From assembly GCF_964340395.1 (NCBI RefSeq), contig NC_135550.1, positions 29,820,176 through 29,884,175 of the forward strand: a stretch of 64,000 bases of DNA. The letters are read 5' to 3'. Position 1 is the first letter of the stretch, and each line of letters starts with the position of its first letter. The notes under the pieces are model-generated. The model made no database searches and was not told the DNA's origin. It worked only from the letters and a program-made list of their open reading frames with translations. A program made the translations under genes and the position numbers. Shown piece by piece: positions 10,527 to 29,000 of the stretch. The DNA is from Glandiceps talaboti. Lineage: Eukaryota; Hemichordata; Enteropneusta; Spengelidae.

Positions 10527-12506
10527 AAACTTTGTTTCTTCCTAGCTTTATACAACTATATGTTAGATTTATTTCTTCATACTTAAAGATCTTAATATTC
10601 CTATCATCAAGAAGGGGTTCAGTTTTATGTGTACGTGCTTGCAAACGTAACAGTGCTCACAGAATGACTGATGGGAATATGAGTTTTGCACTGTTTTAAA
10701 GTTTAGCGACGGTATTTCATGAGATAGACATAGCTCTTGACGTTATAATCCTTCCCTCGCCGAAAGAAGTCGAAAAAATAACTACATACTACATTTAAAT
10801 TTATATCGATCACGTTTCTCTCCTTGTCTGTTGTTGGCGTCTAACGATCACTCTCATGCCCCCTGTCCAATTGCTTTGAAGCCGTTTCTTTGCAGTAATT
10901 AACCCATGGTCGCCTTACATTATTAAAACTAGTTGATACAGTCGTTAGAAATCTTTATATTGGGGTTTGGAAGTTGTTACAACACATGCAAGTATAAAAA
11001 GGAGTTAACGGGGAACTCGATCCTAGATGGCAATGCACATGCCCCGAAACTGGACGGGTTTCGGTGTAGGATAGCTCGTACAGCTTTGCCGCTGGTATAG
11101 CATCGCAATTGATTGACATACGCTCACATAGACTAAGTTCTGAACCATTTAAACTTTCATGAAGTCATGCTCATAATCAAAAGGGGACATATTTTTTTCA
11201 TGGACAGAATATGTTTTAATTATATAGTACAGAGCAATTGATTGACAGAGTAATGTGTGTGCCTGGAGGAAGAATGGTAGCTTTCATTTCTACCTGTAAC
11301 CAAGACCTTATAACCTAACGGTAGAATTCGACTTGTTTTCTTATATGTAATGTTACCGCTAACCTGCTGAAAGTAAAAGTAGATCAAACACTGTCTCTAT
11401 CCTTGCTACTTTTTTATGCATTATTAATAAACTGAAAGAATCAGCGACTTTTGGTTGGCGCCCAGTACAACCTTTCGCCTTCTTTAATCTCTTCTTGCGG
11501 ACACCTCGCTCTGAGATATATCATATTTTCGTCCTTTACTTCTGAGTGCGTTTCAGCCTCGCTGTTTTTCGCATTATATTTTGATTGAATTTGTCACGAA
11601 TTCATCAAAACTTGCTGATATCCCTTCCTGTCAGAATTTCTCCATTTCGTGTTGTACCCTCCAGCGGTAGTATTCGGTTGCTCTACACATCTACTGTATA
11701 AAGTATGTTTTGCCTCTATCGTTCAGCTTGCGTATACTTATGTACATATAACGCCGCTTCCGTTAGGAAACGTATATCTCTCTCAATTTACTGGGCGACC
11801 TCAGGGAAATGTTCTCTTCTTTCCGTAAAAGCAATAAATGAAGTTTTTCGCCCGAATGGGGGAAAGAGATAGGTTCCGCTTGGAGGGTATTACACTTTTA
11901 AAAAAGCACGCCATCAAAAATGAAAAACAAAGTACGGAAAAGTCAAATTGTGATATAAGTATCATTGATATGCCCGCATCTTTCGTACATTCTGAGAAAG
12001 TTTGGGAATTTTGGCTGGAAGTTTCTCGGCGTTTGCTTTTGTTCTGGAGGATACATTAAAAATCTATGTTAATACTTGAACTTCATGTTGGGAAGACACG
12101 GCCCTCGTGTCTGCATCTCAGTGCATTTTGCTATTTAACCAGTCTGTCATAAAGGCTTGATGTTACATTAACTTTCATATACACGCTTATTTTTTGTCGA
12201 TGGGCAAGTATTAGTATGTGTGCAGTTACAAGTGTGATGTGCGGTGACATAATGTCCTATAAGTTGTGTATATTTTTTTAAAGGGTAGGTCATCTTGTGT
12301 ATTTTTAGTTCATACTGAATTGAAGGCGACCTTGTTATTTATATAAAACAATGGATTTAAACAAAAACAATGAGACGTGGTCCTTCACGGTTAAACATCG
12401 ACCATATTCACATTAGGTCAATTTCCCGGCTACTTCCGTCCGTCCACAACTTGAAAATAGTACCCATTGTTTCAGATGCGAGGGATATCATCGACACATG
12501 CTGTTA
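10527..12506. other. Unique sequence, no gene recognised
   Basis: Nothing specific was recognised. The 73-codon frame at 11838-12059 starts with ATG and has a mixed composition, but frames of this length are expected by chance here. Confidence 0.6.
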
Positions 12507-12510
12507 TTAA

Positions 12511-13176
12511 AGTGGCCATATGGATGAGGATGCTGTATTTATTTTGGATTTTTAATTTATAAAACAATTTTATCTCGGATTATTACTTGAAAATCGACGT
12601 GAAACAACATTGACAAAGTATGTGTTTGTAACTCAGCATTTGCAAAAAGCTAAAAGAAAATGTACAGTTTGTTATTGTACGTACAATAACAAAGATTTTC
12701 CAAATTTATTACTCTTTTGAAATTTAAGCAAAATAAAAAAATATGGTTCCGATAACGCGCCCGACCCTAGTTTAAGCCACCGACCCAAAACATTTTTTAA
12801 AAACAAAAACAAAGATAACAAATTCTTTGTCTTCTTGACCTTCATGCATGTGGGTTTTTTTTCTCCAGTGATGTATGTACATATTTCATCAAACTATCAC
12901 AGAATGGGTATTCAGACTAACTGGGCCAAAGCAAAATTTTTCAATTAAAAGATAAGATAAAGTAAATTAAAAGAAAAGAAAATCCCGACCTTCCTACCCT
13001 ATTTTCTGAAGGCACGTAATCGGAAACACAAAATTTTTTTTCGCCTTATTGAGTTACAAGGAAGGACTTGGCATATGTTGTTTAATATTGATTTTTCACG
13101 TAGTAAGCCATGATAAAACAGTTTTACAAATTAAGAATTAAAAATAAATACCCCAATCGTCATCCATATGGCCACT
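12511..13176. mobile_element. 666-bp non-autonomous DNA transposon with TTAA target duplication
   Basis: Both ends read AGTGGCCATATGGATGA inward and are flanked directly by TTAA (12507-12510 and 13177-13180). The inverted similarity continues, imperfectly, for about 105-110 bases on each side; shared blocks include GTATTTATTTT, TAAAAC and AAACAACAT. There is no transposase frame inside. TTAA duplication is known for the piggyBac and Kolobok superfamilies. The AGTG start argues against a canonical piggyBac end (which starts CCC), so Kolobok-like is my preference. A 26-bp perfect palindrome sits at 12668-12693. Confidence 0.85.
12668..12693. repeat. 26-bp perfect palindrome inside the TTAA element
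   Basis: Two 13-base arms (TTTGTTATTGTAC and its complement) meet with no spacer around GTAC. It lies 157 bp from the left end of the 666-bp element. Confidence 0.95.
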
Positions 13177-13180
13177 TTAA

Positions 13181-13914
13181 TATATACTTTTAGTATGTGT
13201 TTTTATACGTTTATGATATTCCCAATTACGTTGCAATTACAACAGTTATAGTCTCTTTATCATAATTATCTTATTTTAATAATGTGTTATAGTTTTCTAT
13301 GGATGGAGTGAAAGTGTTGCATTTGTAGTCAGTGATTCGGCATGATATTGATTTGTTTCACTTCTGTACAGTGTGATGACATTGGGGTTGCACGAGATCA
13401 TGGACTCTACCATTGGTTGTTGTTTTTTTAAACAAGGAAATAAATGAAAATATATTTGTAGACATAACATCAGTATCAGCAGAGTAAAGAAAATTATTTA
13501 TACAATGTATAATTTTAAAGATTATCAATTTGCTATTTAGAAACGTAATGCGATGTCACAGTGGCAAACATAATGTTAGTATAATTATTAACGTGTCTTT
13601 GTTCAGACGACACAATTATCTATCTGTACACACAACCATACGCTATCAGAAACAACCCGTCGGCCCAACAAACAAAGAAGTATTGAGTGTGGTCAAATAT
13701 GACGGTGTTGACATACGGCGGTTTGTAAGACTTATTCCTTGTCACATTTTTTTACAATAGAAAGAAGAGTCCGGAGAACGATAACATTGCCAGTATATAT
13801 GTGTCGGAAATCAATGGCCACGCGCCAACCCGCACCTTCTATTATGACGCTAAATCATGGTATTAAATTTGCCGAGTGCGCCACTGTTTACAACGAAGAT
13901 GGGACAGGTTCTCT
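13181..13914. other. Unique sequence, no gene recognised
   Basis: No gene was seen. A 76-codon frame (13530-13760) is within chance expectation. Confidence 0.6.
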
Positions 13915-16065
<2,151 letters not shown>

Positions 16066-16068
16066 GTA

Positions 16069-16106
16069 CATACACACACGCGCGCGCGCGGGCACACATA
16101 CATACA
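16069..16106. repeat. (CA)n-(CG)n alternating purine-pyrimidine tract
   Basis: ACACACACG passes into nine CG dinucleotides and back to CA. This is the most CG-rich spot of the window and a classic Z-DNA-prone sequence. Confidence 0.9.
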
Positions 16107-17984
16107 ATATGTGTAAATATAACGCATTGGAATACATTAATTTTCATAGTTTGAAAGCTGTTTATTGACGTGTCTATTGATTTGTAGTTAAATGTGGCGA
16201 CACATGTATGTGAAAACAAAAACCTAATGGGATATTGTAGTTTGTAGGTTAACTTTGATTGTGTTGGTTGTGTGTGCGTGTGTGTGTTGGAGATCATTTT
16301 CCTATATATATATGTATATATAACACTGGTTGAGAGTAGCATTTCTACGGCAGACATTTTGACACCGATTGGAAAACAAAAGTTAGCAGAGGAAGTAGCC
16401 ATTTCACCCGAAGGACCCACCAAGAAGAAAAAGAATATAGATTGACAGCTGAGATGTAAGACAATATGTGGCAAATTTCAAAAGCAATTTTTCCTGGTAT
16501 TATGCGATACTTGTTTTTAGACGAGATTACATTTCCTTCATGCTGCTCAGCTACTTTGGCAACATGCTCTTAAGGCAACCTATCCGGCTTTACATTCAAA
16601 GGGTCAATCACTTATTTTTAAGAGGCGTGGTACAAAAATTTAAAATATCAGTATCGAAGAAAACCTGAGATGCAGACGAGTATAGTTGCACGTTTATCCA
16701 ATTAAAGTATAACCTGACATCAGTGTACACCTTGTTCATTACCCCCTCCCCCTCCCGCCACAAAAAATAATGGTTCACCCCTTACAGCATGTAAATGGAA
16801 ACATAGTTCGATTTCTCCATCAGCATCAGTTGTCCCACTCTATGAAATCTACACCGGTTCTCAAAAGGTACAATCCAAACGGTACGGCTCAGTGGCATGA
16901 AAATAGACCTCGGCTCACTGACTAAGAAAAACAATGAACAGTATACATCTCCGTTGAGATAAACTCCCCTATCCAGCCATTGCAAATTATGATAAACAAA
17001 TCAGTTAGATGTAAAGAGATAGCAGTCATACAAATAAACTATAATGTTTAATGTGATTCCTTCCCCACATACTTTGACCTTCGTCGTCTGGGGCTGAGGG
17101 AAAGCAAGCTTTCCACTGCTACTCAAATGTTTTGGTTCATAAGAATACCCGGATGTCAATACACCGAGTAGAATTGAAGATGGATGAGAATAACATCATT
17201 TTTCATATTTGTTTTCAAAGTCAATATTTGTATGCTATGCGTTTCTTCTTTATAATATAGAAACACAGTGATTCATCACTCGGAGAACTAGATTCACACG
17301 ATCAGCATTTGTATTGTCTTAAAAATTAGCTGAATTAAATTTCCTGGACATATGGTCTAGTCAATTTATCAAGTTTCCCTGGCAGCTGTAGACTTATGAG
17401 TTGTAAATCAACCTTTGTCAAGCCATAAATCAATCATTTCAGTAACAAGTGAGTAGAAGAACATTGATGCGTCAACGTTCGAAACAACACAAAAATAGTG
17501 TGTCTAATATGAACCTTGTTGCTATTTTTGTTTTGAATTGCTATCCATTGACAACTGACCTCCGTGTTATTATATCAAAGTTAATTACACACGATATCAG
17601 ATACAGGGGATTGCGATTTCAAATGATAAATTTAGTATGATAAAATAATGTAAAGGTAGATAATTTATTTGTAAAAATAAAATTTTAAAAATATAACATT
17701 CTCCCTAACACTCTTACTAAAGTATGTGTGTTTACATTACAATTGTTATCTATGTGTCAAAAAGGATGGAGCAATTGAAACAGAAACACGTATTGCAATG
17801 AAGTATGGAACAGATCCTACATTCATAATCATTTTATAATCGGCGAGAACATTCTGAAAGATTATTCACAAATTGCTTATTCTACAAAATGAATCGAATT
17901 TCTCTCATCTGTGGTGCAGCAACATGCCTGTTTGATGTCGAATAATGCATCGGATCTTGAATTAGTCATATTTCATATTAAAAT
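16107..17984. other. Unique sequence, no gene recognised
   Basis: Nothing supported. There is a short TATA/ATAT cluster at about 16302-16322 and a C-rich patch at 16741-16760. Confidence 0.6.
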
Positions 17985-18139
17985 TATTTCAGAGTTCAAA
18001 GAATTAACTGGCAACAATGTGAAAAGAATCGCAAAGACCACAAAAGAATAATGAATGTTTTATTTCAGAGTTCAAAGAATTAACTGGCAACAATGTGAAA
18101 AGAATCGCAAAGACCACAAAAGAATAATGAATGTTTTAT
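17985..18139. repeat. Perfect 76-bp tandem duplication
   Basis: Two copies of a 76-base unit (17985-18060 and 18061-18139, including a short shared edge) look identical base for base. The unit starts TTATTTCAGAGTTCAAAG and ends AATGAATGTTTTAT. Identity in non-coding DNA implies a recent duplication, or a local assembly duplication. Confidence 0.95.
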
Positions 18140-18370
18140 AGGTATGCACCCTGGCTCTCAATTTGTAATTTGTAATTTTTTTAATTTCGAACATTTCATT
18201 AGATAAAGACCAACTGAACTTTCGCTGTGCCATTAATGACTGAAATCAGGTTTAGAATTTCACTTGTACTGATGACAAGACAGATGGAAGTATCAAATTG
18301 CATAAAATATAGGTTTATTGTTTTGTTAGAACCAACATGATAGGTAATCGTTGCTATCATCGCCTGCATA

Positions 18371-20913
<2,543 letters not shown>

Positions 20914-21037
20914 CGTGAGTTCCTAACATGATAACTACGACGTCGTGGCTGTGAGCACAGTGTGTAGCCACCGTGAGTTCCCAACATTTTGCCTAAGATG
21001 ACAACTACGAAGCCATGGCTATGAGTAAAGTGTGTAG
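20914..21037. repeat. Diverged tandem duplication (~54/66 bp)
   Basis: CGTGAGTTCCTAACATG... (20914-20967) and CGTGAGTTCCCAACAT... (20972-21037) share start, middle (ACAACTACGA/ATAACTACGA, then GTGGCT/ATGGCT) and end (AGTGTGTAG). The second copy carries about 12 extra bases. Confidence 0.85.
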
Positions 21038-22734
21038 GTTTACATGATTGATGATGATAAAATAACACTTTATTGGATTACACCATTACAAATAACACAA
21101 ATGTCTAAACATATTGAATTTAATCTACTGGCTTGTCTAGACAGATAAATAAAGCCACGACTTCAAGAATGCCGATACCATAGGTTGGCGGGAAATCGAA
21201 TGGTGAGAAAAACACAATGTGCGTGTAATGATTAGATTTGGTCTTCTGATATGAACAACTACAGTACACTCACAGTCTTTTTTTCTGCCTTGCTTATATG
21301 TATGATGTCATCATTTTGGCAGTTAGCCAAATGATGAGAAATTTCCGGTTTTTCATACAACTGAATATTCATGATACAACTTTGGGATAGTTACACAGAC
21401 ATATTGTATGTGAATGTGATTTCCTTTTTTGTTTTAAGCAACCAAAATATTCTTATTAATAGTTACAATTCAGACAAGTCTGTCGTATATATTGCTTTCA
21501 AAACCGATAATTAATACTTCATATGAATGTATTTTATTTACTATTTGAAAATGAGCAGAACACGATTCACAATCGGTTTAATGAATTTACCAGGCAGCAC
21601 ACTACAACAGTATCAGTGAAGTATCACGTATCTCATTCTCAAAACAAAGGGTTTCCCATCTCGGATGAAGTAGATCAACCAACGGCCTGGATTGGGATTG
21701 TTGGCCACAAGTACATAATTTGCATATGTGTCATGAATGTAAGGTATTTTTGACAAATTGCCTTGGTATAGTGGTGAAACTTGACGGTAGCTTTCTAACA
21801 GCGAAATGCAAACATACACATGCGGGTACAGAGAAGGACTCGTTTGCAGAGGGGTTATGTTCCGAATTACACACATTTTCTCAATTGATTTATTTTCTTC
21901 CAGAGCTGTCGTGCACGTTTGTGTTTATCTCGTTTCCGCGTGTTAACCTGCCATCTCTTCCCAGATACATGAATTTGATACAATGCAAAAACTTGGGGAA
22001 CCGCAGCATAAAAATAACACATGTAGAATGAAGTCACACAGTCGGAACTTGCCAGGATGTTGGCTAAAACCACTTACAAATAGGATGTGAGTCTTGTGAC
22101 TGTTCGTTAAAAATAGTGACTGGAAAATATGAAGTTGGGAAATAACTCAGAAGCGGGTTGTACCGATAAGGTCAATAATTGTGTCATGTCACTGACTCGT
22201 ATGATGATGTCACACCCAGATCAAACATGACCAAACATATGAAAGGATTGTCAGAGTTCTCATTAGAACCCGCATTGCAGTTTGTTAACTATCCAGAACT
22301 AAATACCTTCTTGTGACACGTTTTTAATCATCCATAGCAAGGTGTTCGGTCGAAGGAATGAAGATTTATTGCTATAAAGCTAGACTCGAGTACCATCCAC
22401 CAATTGAGTTGTCCTACTTGAAATATTCGGATGGATGCAAAATGCGACTTTCATATTTCTATGGCAGCTGAATATTTACACACAGGACAATTTCTTTTCA
22501 TTCTCAATACCTGTAGAACAATCCGTTGTGATCTAGAACGGATGACAATGGTATGACTCTCTCGTCAACCAATCGGAATCAAACAGGAAATACATGTGAT
22601 TATTACGAATAGCAAAGTCGTGTTTATATACAGAAGGATTTAGACAATAACATACTAAAAACATGTAACAACAGTAAATCATTCCAAAGTCTTGAACATT
22701 TTTTTCCAAATAATTACAAGTTACAACTTCCATC
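21038..22734. other. Unique sequence, possible weak LINE-like tail
   Basis: On the minus strand CCAATAAAGTGTTATTTTAT followed by ATCATCATC (about 21050-21076) resembles the 3' tail of the LINE at 8.06 kb, but I found no reverse-transcriptase peptide upstream of it. Nothing else was recognised. Confidence 0.4.
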
Positions 22735-22736
22735 TG

Positions 22737-22791
<55 letters not shown>

Positions 22792-22935
22792 ATGTATGTA
22801 TGTGTGTGTGTATGTATGTATGTCTGTCTGTATGTCTGTCTGTCTGTCTGTATGTATGTATGTATGTATGTATGTGTGTGTGTATGTGTGTATGTATGTA
22901 TGTATGTATGTATGTATGTATGTATGTATGTATGA

Positions 22936-22969
<34 letters not shown>

Positions 22970-23065
22970 ATGTATGTATGTATGTATGTATGTATGTATG
23001 TATGAGTGTATGTATGTATGTATGTATGAGTGTGTGGATGTATCTATGTATCGATGTACATGTAG
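22735..23065. repeat. (TGTC)n / (TGTA)n / (TG)n tetranucleotide array
   Basis: TGTC units (22736-22790), then interspersed TGTA, TGTC and TG blocks to about 23065. Open on both strands as Cys/Val/Tyr or Ile/His/Thr repeats; not a gene. Confidence 0.97.
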
Positions 23066-23152
23066 GTAGGTAGGTATACATATGCATGTCTCCGCATGTG
23101 TGTATGTCTGTCTAACTCCATCCCCTGTCTATTCCTATATGCCTGTCAGTCT

Positions 23153-24184
<1,032 letters not shown>

Positions 24185-24236
24185 GTGTAAAGCAGAAACT
24201 TTCGGAGGAGGTGTAAAGCAGAAACTTTCGGAGGAG
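24185..24236. repeat. Perfect 26-bp tandem duplication
   Basis: The unit starts GTGTAAAGCAGAAACTTTCG and ends GAGGAG; it occurs twice without mismatch (24185-24210 and 24211-24236). Confidence 0.95.
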
Positions 24237-24939
24237 TTGTTAATGCTCCATGATGATATCTGAGTATTTAGAAGATCCAAACTATTGAACATTTTGGATA
24301 AAACTAGAAGATCAAACTGAAAGCTGGGGTAGTTTTCCGTTTTACGAAATGTTTTGTACGAAAAGTAATGTTTTGACGTCCAAACTACGTTTCGGAACTT
24401 ACTGGACACGCTTGAGACACAGGTGCCCGCATTCGAATCGTATTCATACAAGACACAAAAGTGACCTTCACGTGTAATTAATCTTTAAATGCATTTATAT
24501 GAAATGGGTATGTGCACTCAAAAAGGGAAATGTGCACGAAAGGACTTCGGTTTAAATGAACTATATCGTATATACTTCGGCGAGAAATGAAGTATATCGT
24601 AGTAACCCACTCCAGCTGTTGACCATTGAAAGATTAAAATATAGAGACAGAGAAACAATGCAAATTCTGCAAATCATACACAACTGGATTATAATAAAAC
24701 GAATAAAATATAGATAGTGTGTTTGCATTTTTAAAACATTACAAGGTAGCTTACCTTTACATGATTCACAGTCAATCCACACAAAATATCATGTATTATT
24801 ATGGGATATCTGTATCTTCAATTCTTGCCAAGGGATTTAAGAGTGTGCACGAATGATTTTGAACATTAATTTTGACATGGTTTTACTTTCAACACAAATG
24901 GAATAAGCTAAACCCATATCTATAATTTCACAGTATTCA
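24237..24939. other. Unique sequence, no gene recognised
   Basis: Nothing supported beyond short chance frames. Confidence 0.6.
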
Positions 24940-25775
24940 GAAAGTTATCAAACACACATACTGTAATTCGTATATACTGACAATGGGTTCACAAGTTATC
25001 AAACACACATACTGTAATTCGTATATACTGACAATGGGTTCACAAGTTATCAAACACACATACTGTAATTCATATATACTGACGATGGGTTCACAAGTTA
25101 TCAAACACACATACTGTAATTCGTATATACTGACAATGGGTTCACAAGTTATCAAACACACATACTGTAATTCGTATATACTGACAATGGGTTCACAAGT
25201 TATGAAGCACACATACTGTAATTCATATATACTGACAACTGATTTTTGTCATGTACACTTTCCCAGTCTAAGTTCTGTCATTCTTTTTGGTGAAAATAAA
25301 ATGAGTTGACAATGGGTTCACAAGTTATCAAACACACATACTGTAATTCATATATACTGACAATGGGTTCACAAGTTATCAAAACACATACTGTAATTCA
25401 TATATACTGACAATGGGTTCACAAGTTATCAAAACACATACTGTAATTCATATATACTGGCGATGGGTTCACAAGTTATCAAACACACATACACATACTG
25501 TAATTCATATATACTGACAATGGGTTCACAAGTTATCAAAACACATACTGTAATTCATATATACTGACAATGGGTTCACAAGTTATCAAACACACATACT
25601 GTAATTCATATATACTGACGATGGGTTCACAAGTTATCAAACGCACATACTGTAATTCATATATACTGACAATGGTTTTACGAGTTATCAAACGCAATGG
25701 GTTCACAAGTTACATATATCAAAAACACATACTGTAATTCATATATACTGGCAATGGGTTCACAAGTTGTATATA
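24940..25775. repeat. 51-bp minisatellite in two blocks
   Basis: The unit (CACAAGTTATCAAACACACA, then TACTGTAATTCRTATATACT, then GACAATGGGTT) is 51 bases long. Six copies lie at about 24940-25236 and roughly nine at 25311-25775, separated by about 75 bp of unrelated sequence. Copies differ at a few recurrent sites (CG/CA in the TATATAC part, ACAATGG/ACGATGG). Block two includes 48-50-bp variants that lost 1-3 bases of the CACACA run, and it ends in scrambled partial copies. Because 51 is divisible by three, block one is open as a 17-residue repeat on both strands; there is no evidence of translation. Confidence 0.95.
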
Positions 25776-26065
25776 TCGTCGTATATGAGGCATGACTTCG
25801 CTGCCATTAGTTCACGCCATATCGTCAATTTGCACATCTTTTAATTGTTTTCGAATGAAATGAGTTGTTGAATGATTTCTATGCTGACCCAGTGTCACCC
25901 TAAAATAGGGTCGTATTAGTGAGCAATATGGTAGTATGATGCTGACATCACACTAAAGATCTGCAGGAACTCTTACAATTGACTTCTTTTTTAGTTTTAC
26001 TTTTCATATTTTAATTTGATCTGTCGCGTAAGGTAAGTTCAATAATTATATATGACGCTGTAATA

Positions 26066-26294
26066 CAAAGTCATACAGTTAGCGTGCGTTCTTGTGAGCA
26101 GTGCCAGTCTTATGGAACAGTATATCACTTGAACTTCATTCTTCCCCACTGTTGATAAATTCAGGGACATCAAGACATATCTGTTTGCAAGAGCTTTCTA
26201 ACTTTTTACAATGATGTACTATTGTTCCTGTTCAGCGCCATAGAACATTACGTCGTATTGGATTTTGGTGCTATACAAATTCTTTTGATTGACT
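26066..26294 (+). pseudogene. 3' end of a second LINE, decayed
   Basis: The plus strand ends with KFRDIKTYLFARAF and a stop at 26199-26201, the familiar last residues of CR1/L2-like ORF2 proteins (LKTYLF...AF). Upstream bases 26081-26156 (AGCGTGCGTTCT ... CTTATGGAACAG ... CCCACTGTTGAT) match the expected RAFSV..P.LWN.LP...R.SPTVD segment only if several 1-2-base indels are allowed. The 3' untranslated part contains AGCGCCATAGAACATT and GGTGCTATACAAATTC, a pattern typical of such tails, and stops at TGATTGA. The copy is strongly 5'-truncated and not functional. It belongs to a different family from the LINE at 8.06 kb. Confidence 0.8.
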
Positions 26295-28679
<2,385 letters not shown>

Positions 28680-28952
28680 CCAAGCTGATCTGACTTATGG
28701 ATTTTATCAGAAAATCTCTCATATCATATTCCTTTTTTGATTAATTTTGTATATGCAAAAAGAATTTGAGAGTAAAAAATAGAATATGGTAAAACAATTG
28801 TATTGTGAGATGAGATATGTCCTGGGACATGATATGAGTACAAAGTTACTTTCCTTACATTTCAATAAATACAGTAACTGCCTATATATAACTTTCTAGT
28901 AGTAACCTTACTGGTACAATTCTTGTTAAAGGACCCCAACTATACCCCTCCC

Positions 28953-28998
<46 letters not shown>
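28680..28998 (+). repeat. Host repeat, copy 1 (carries the empty insertion site)
   Basis: Begins CCAAGCTGATCTGACTTATG and ends in GGACCCCAACTATACCCCTC, CC and a (CA)n run (28957-28998). The same sequence is present in reverse orientation at 35604-36306, there interrupted by a 359-bp element. The GTAGTAACC at 28899-28907 is the unoccupied target. The CA tail at the end of both copies suggests it belongs to the repeat. The class is unknown; no coding frame. Confidence 0.85.

Positions 28999-29000
<2 letters not shown>

Noticed and set aside
21046-21080. LINE-like 3' tail on the minus strand (AATAAAGTG...ATCATCATC)
   Set aside because: No reverse-transcriptase peptide could be read upstream, and an AATAAA next to a short triplet run is common by chance.
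24937-25309. 17-residue repeat proteins on both strands of the 51-bp minisatellite
   Set aside because: Equal openness on both strands follows from unit sequence and length; there is no initiation context, signal or splice support.
24940-25775. CRISPR-like array (regular repeats)
   Set aside because: Units are directly adjacent with no variable spacers, and the context is animal nuclear DNA; it is a minisatellite.
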